A stretch of 8,728 nt of DNA, taken from contig CANGCW010000034.1 in NCBI GenBank assembly GCA_947452525.1, positions 1 to 8,728 on the forward strand. Direction: 5' to 3'. Origin of the DNA: Actinomycetota bacterium (lineage in GTDB: Bacteria; Actinomycetota; Actinomycetes; Nanopelagicales; Nanopelagicaceae). Position 1 is the first letter of the stretch. Each line of letters opens with the position of its first letter. This document shows positions 6,128 through 8,728 of the stretch, piece by piece. The notes under the pieces are model-generated. The model was not told the origin of the DNA. It was given only the letters and a program-made list of their open reading frames with translations, and searched no databases. The position numbers were made by a program, and so were the translations under genes.

Positions 6128-6946
6128 CTAACGCGACGTACTGGCCGTTGTCTCATAGATAAGTTCAATAACTTCAGAAGCGCGATCCCACATGGGGGCA
6201 TGTCCAGATTGAGGCAACGTTACCCACTTCGCATGGCGTGGTGCCAATGAGCGCTCCTGGCTAAAAGCTGCTGGAAGGGTGTTATCAGAGTCGCCAAAGA
6301 TGATGCAGACGGGAATGGAGGGATCAACCTGCGAATCAAATCTCCGCCCCAGGAGAGCATCCCATGCAGGGAAGTACCCCCTCGATGTACCCATCGCCTT
6401 TGTCGCATCGACGAGGATTTGTGTCGGAAGGGTTCGCCACTGCGGACTCACCACTTCAAAGCCAATCTTTCGTGCCCACTCGTACCGCGCGATGTACGGG
6501 GCAACAGGATGCAGAGCCTTTGCTAGTTGCCTTCCCTGTGATGCCTTCAAAATTCGCTTTGTCTCAGGAACCAACCAGAGTCCAGCAGGCGCGAGCGCGG
6601 TAATACTCAAGACCGAATGCGCATATTTCGATCCCATTTCTAGCGCAACCCATCCTCCTAATGAATTTCCGACAAGATGGAACTCTTCCAAGCCATGTTC
6701 TGACAATGTGCGGAAGACCTTATCTGCAAGAGAGACGGGGTCCATTTCCTCTCCATCCAGATACGGAGTCTCACCATGGCCTGGGAAATCTATGCGGATG
6801 ACAGCGAATGACTTCTCTAAATCATCAGCGATGAGATCCCATGCATGATGCGATGAGCCCATTCCGTGCAAGAGAACGAGGGGAGTGCCAGAGCCGCGTC
6901 GCGAGAGCCAGAGTCCCGCTTCAGAATTTCGACGAGTAAGCGCCAT
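6128..6946 (-). CDS. Alpha/beta hydrolase fold protein, substrate unknown
   Basis: Soluble alpha/beta hydrolase of 272 residues, the normal length for the fold, with no signal peptide. The oxyanion-hole motif HGMGSS (27-32), the nucleophile elbow GNSLGG (93-98, S95), the acid loop FGDSDNTLP (217-225, D221 most likely) and the histidine in QSGHAPMWD (246-254, H249) make a complete catalytic triad, so it should be active. DFPGHGET (53-60) is typical of esterase, lactonase and C-C hydrolase relatives, which cannot be told apart by eye. ATG 6946 is preceded by TAATAT with exactly 6 bases between, so a leaderless message is likely. It reads in the same direction as cruF, 79 bp upstream, with no terminator seen, so it may share the carotenoid transcript. 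A role in pigment ester or glycoside metabolism would be speculation. Confidence 0.85.
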   Translation of the reverse strand: MALTRRNSEAGLWLSRRGSGTPLVLLHGMGSSHHAWDLIADDLEKSFAVIRIDFPGHGETPYLDGEEMDPVSLADKVFRTLSEHGLEEFHLVGNSLGGWVALEMGSKYAHSVLSITALAPAGLWLVPETKRILKASQGRQLAKALHPVAPYIARYEWARKIGFEVVSPQWRTLPTQILVDATKAMGTSRGYFPAWDALLGRRFDSQVDPSIPVCIIFGDSDNTLPAAFSQERSLAPRHAKWVTLPQSGHAPMWDRASEVIELIYETTASTSR

Positions 6947-6952
6947 GCCTGA

Positions 6953-6958
6953 ATATTA
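6953..6958 (-). promoter_or_regulatory. -10 element of a probable leaderless promoter for the hydrolase gene
   Basis: Minus-strand TAATAT ends 6 bases before the ATG at 6946, placing the predicted transcription start on the A of the start codon. The same geometry is seen before crtE. No clear -35 box is visible. This promoter may also feed cruF and the genes downstream of it. Confidence 0.55.
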
Positions 6959-6962
6959 CTGT
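6957..6962 (+). promoter_or_regulatory. Possible -10 element for the transporter gene
   Basis: Plus-strand TACTGT fits TANNNT and overlaps the opposite-facing TAATAT by the two central bases, the same layout as at crtE. It would give a leader of about 45 bases containing the GGAGGG ribosome site. TAACCT at 6963-6968 is an equally good match, so the exact element is uncertain. Confidence 0.3.
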
Positions 6963-6998
6963 TAACCTCCAGGTTCGCCACGAGGGTGTTCTGGTTGT

Positions 6999-7004
6999 GG
7001 AGGG
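6999..7004 (+). promoter_or_regulatory. Ribosome binding site of the transporter gene
   Basis: GGAGGG lies 9 bases before the ATG at 7014 and 12 bases before the next ATG at 7017, which favours 7014 as the start. This contrasts with crtE, the phosphatidyltransferase and the hydrolase genes, which have no visible ribosome site. Confidence 0.65.
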
Positions 7005-7013
7005 CTACTTAGG

Positions 7014-8243
7014 ATGATGCACAATGATATTCACGCAGTAGCCACGCGTGCGCGAAATATGGTCTGGCTCTCCTTCGGACTTCTCGGCATCGTTATGAAT
7101 GCATGGGTCCCTCGCATCCCAGAGATTAAGTTGGCACTGCACCTTTCGGATGCTCAGTTTGGCTTGGCGCTCATTGGCGGACCGCTCGGTGGACTACTCG
7201 GCGCACAACTCACGGGACGCCTTATTCATACTTATGGCTCGCGTTGGGTCTCGATGGTTTTAGCAGTAGAGATCTCCGTTGGAATCTTTATGCTCGGCAT
7301 CGCAGATAGTTATTGGACGCTTGTCATCGCCCTCTTTATTCAGGGTATTGGTACTGGCGGACTCGATAACGCCTTCAATACGCAAGGTGTGGCAGTGGAG
7401 ATACATCTCAAGCGGAAATATATGTCCAGCTTCCATGGCGCTTGGTCGGTAGGAATGCTTCTCGCTGTCGCATCAGGCGGTGTTTTTGCTCGCTTCATCA
7501 CTCCTCGTGAAAATATTGTAGGAGTTGCGATCATTGGACTAGCGATATTTATTCCAAATATTTACTTCCTACTCCCCAACTCTCTCGATGGTCATGTAGG
7601 GGAGAGCAGTGGCGAGGGTACATCAGCGAAAGTTCCACTCTTTGATCGTAAGACCGCTGTTCTGTGGGCGCTCGGCATTGCGATGGTGGGTTGTCTCATC
7701 CCCGAAGCGGCCATCAGTGACTGGGGTGGAATTCTTCTCCATCGTCACCTTCATATCGCAACCGGCCTTGATGCGAGCGGCGTGGCGGCATTTGGGTTTG
7801 CAATGATTGTTGGGCGCTTTACCGGTGACTCACTGATGCACCGCTTCGGCCCGGAGAGAGTGGTGAAGCTCGGCGGATATATAGGTGGACTCTCATTAGG
7901 CGCTTCTATAGCAATTGCCGTTCCGCTCTCTCGAGTGAGCACAGCGGCAGGATTAATCGTTGTCGTGCTTGGATTCATCATCGCTGGGCTCGGTATTGGT
8001 CCAATGGTTCCGGCACTTATCTCCGCAACGGGAAAGATTCCTGGTGTGGCGCCATCTGTTGCAATTGCCCGTGTGGGAATCGTTGGAATTCTCTCGTACT
8101 TTATTGGGCCAGTGATCACTGGAAATCTCTCTCGAGCCTTCTCGCTTCCGATTGCAATGGCATTTCCATGTGGCGTACTTATTCTTGCTGGTTATCTCTC
8201 ACGCACACTTCGCGTATCCGAGACCTTTGAAACTGGGAAATAA
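7014..8243 (+). CDS. Major facilitator superfamily transporter, YbjJ-like
   Basis: Inner membrane transporter of 409 residues with about 12 membrane segments in two halves joined by a hydrophilic loop (about 189-212). WVPRIPEIK (31-39) and LSDAQFGLALIGGPLGGLLG (44-63), the loop GRLIHTYGSRW (68-78, the MFS A motif position), NTQGVAVE (122-129), MSSFHGAWSVG (137-147) and EAAISDWGGILL (231-242) match the YbjJ-like branch, whose substrates are not established. A second A-type loop, GRFTGDSLMHRFG, is at 267-279. The start is ATG 7014, given by GGAGGG 9 bases upstream. It is divergent from the hydrolase gene and ends next to a hairpin terminator. Nothing in the sequence links it to pigments; export of a small metabolite is the usual guess for the family. 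Confidence 0.88.
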   Translation: MMHNDIHAVATRARNMVWLSFGLLGIVMNAWVPRIPEIKLALHLSDAQFGLALIGGPLGGLLGAQLTGRLIHTYGSRWVSMVLAVEISVGIFMLGIADSYWTLVIALFIQGIGTGGLDNAFNTQGVAVEIHLKRKYMSSFHGAWSVGMLLAVASGGVFARFITPRENIVGVAIIGLAIFIPNIYFLLPNSLDGHVGESSGEGTSAKVPLFDRKTAVLWALGIAMVGCLIPEAAISDWGGILLHRHLHIATGLDASGVAAFGFAMIVGRFTGDSLMHRFGPERVVKLGGYIGGLSLGASIAIAVPLSRVSTAAGLIVVVLGFIIAGLGIGPMVPALISATGKIPGVAPSVAIARVGIVGILSYFIGPVITGNLSRAFSLPIAMAFPCGVLILAGYLSRTLRVSETFETGK

Positions 8244-8244
8244 A

Positions 8245-8270
8245 AAGACCCCCGATTACTCGGGGGTCTT
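8245..8270 (-). terminator. Rho-independent terminator, mainly for the minus-strand gene; may act both ways
   Basis: A perfect 10-bp stem (AAGACCCCCG pairing with CGGGGGTCTT) encloses the 6-base loop ATTACT. Read on the minus strand it is followed by a T run (TTTTTATTT), so it is a strong terminator for the convergent gene ending at 8291. Read on the plus strand it follows the transporter stop by 1 base, but only two T residues close the stem before CCCTC, so termination in that direction should be weaker. Confidence 0.88.
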
Positions 8271-8290
8271 CCCTCACGGAGAGATGAGGA

Positions 8291-8728
8291 TTAAATCGCA
8301 TCACCATCTTCGACTCGACGAAGGTGAGCGAATCCCATCAAAGCAAGAAGCAAGAAGAGAAGTGCTCCGATAAATGCTGCATAAGCAGATAGTTGAGCGA
8401 TCACACCGAGAGTTCCGAATGCATAAGCGTTAAGGAGCATGCCACGGAGTGACTCGCCTTTAAACACTGTTGCAACCTTGCCCTGAAGTGCTTGGTCTTC
8501 TGCAATGAGTGTTGCATTCTTTGGATCTGCTGCGAGCTGAGCTGCTACGCCCATCTCTTGAGCTGAGAGCTCAGAGTAAGTCTTTCCGCCACCAATGTTT
8601 GAGAGGTGGAAGGCGATGAAGTGATCTGCATACATCTGTGCTTGCTTGCCAGTTGTCATTGGCTTGCCGGCGTTATCCTTGAAGAACTTAACTGTTGCTG
8701 CATCATCCTTAGGGTTACCTGTCGCGCC
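8291..8728 (-). CDS. Membrane protein of unknown function, C-terminal 145 residues (cut by window edge)
   Basis: The frame stays open from the TAA at 8293-8291 to the right edge, so the ATG at 8659 is an internal methionine rather than a proven start. The visible part has a hydrophilic region containing GKQAQMYADHFIAFHL and GGGKTYSELSAQ, then LRGMLLNAYAFGTLG leading into a hydrophobic stretch of about 30 residues and a short charged tail (HLRRVEDGDAI). This order resembles actinobacterial proteins with two membrane segments and an extracellular GGKTYAEL stretch, often labelled 'aromatic ring-opening dioxygenase LigA' in databases; no dioxygenase feature is visible and that label would be wrong here. 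The resemblance is from memory and moderately sure. It is convergent with the transporter gene and ends in the strong terminator. Confidence 0.75.
   Translation of the reverse strand, partial: GATGNPKDDAATVKFFKDNAGKPMTTGKQAQMYADHFIAFHLSNIGGGKTYSELSAQEMGVAAQLAADPKNATLIAEDQALQGKVATVFKGESLRGMLLNAYAFGTLGVIAQLSAYAAFIGALLFLLLALMGFAHLRRVEDGDAI

Noticed and set aside
7751..8119. 122-codon minus-strand frame inside the transporter gene
   Set aside because: It is antisense to membrane segments of a clear MFS protein and is rich in proline, threonine and isoleucine, as expected for a shadow frame.
1..8728. Defence system, mobile element, CRISPR array, tRNA or riboswitch
   Set aside because: No repeats with regular spacing, transposase or integrase motifs, tRNA-like folds or long structured leaders were seen; spaces between genes are 79 bp or shorter.

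Overview
The window looks like part of a carotenoid gene island from an actinobacterium of moderate GC content. The pointers are the protein families, the use of TTG and GTG starts, and start codons that sit 6-7 bases downstream of a -10-like hexamer (the leaderless gene pattern common in Actinobacteria). A planktonic freshwater or marine actinobacterium is plausible, but the sequence does not prove the lineage. Coding density is very high. The largest space without a gene is 79 bp, and I see no RNA gene, insertion sequence, CRISPR array or phage gene.

Left part (1-1985, minus strand): crtE (geranylgeranyl diphosphate synthase) runs into crtI (phytoene desaturase) through a 4-base TTGA overlap. 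crtI is cut by the left edge after 301 codons, and crtB would be expected beyond it. Divergent from crtE, with 23 bp between the start codons, is a plus-strand CDP-alcohol phosphatidyltransferase gene (2009-2668). A single GGTACC palindrome could supply the -10 element in both directions.

Middle part (2606-6048, minus strand): a tight three-gene unit reads cruF (carotenoid hydratase, DUF422 family), then a membrane-anchored family 2 glycosyltransferase (CruG-like), then a second CrtI-type oxidoreductase (CrtD-like). The junctions are TAAATG (no gap) and ATGA (4-base overlap). Together the two halves suggest a route from isoprenoid diphosphates to phytoene and lycopene-type pigments, then C-1,2 hydration, C-3,4 desaturation and glycosylation. 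The product would be a tertiary-hydroxy, probably glycosylated, carotenoid of the myxol or bacterioruberin style. No cyclase or C50 elongase is in the window, so the end product cannot be fixed. The 3' end of the crtD-like gene overlaps the 3' end of the phosphatidyltransferase gene by 63 bp, tail to tail.

Right part (6128-8728): an alpha/beta hydrolase gene (minus strand) with a leaderless-type promoter lies upstream of cruF. Divergent from it is a YbjJ-like major facilitator transporter gene with a good ribosome binding site. A strong hairpin terminator then separates the transporter from a convergent membrane protein gene that is cut by the right edge. The transporter and that last gene look like ordinary neighbours rather than pathway members.
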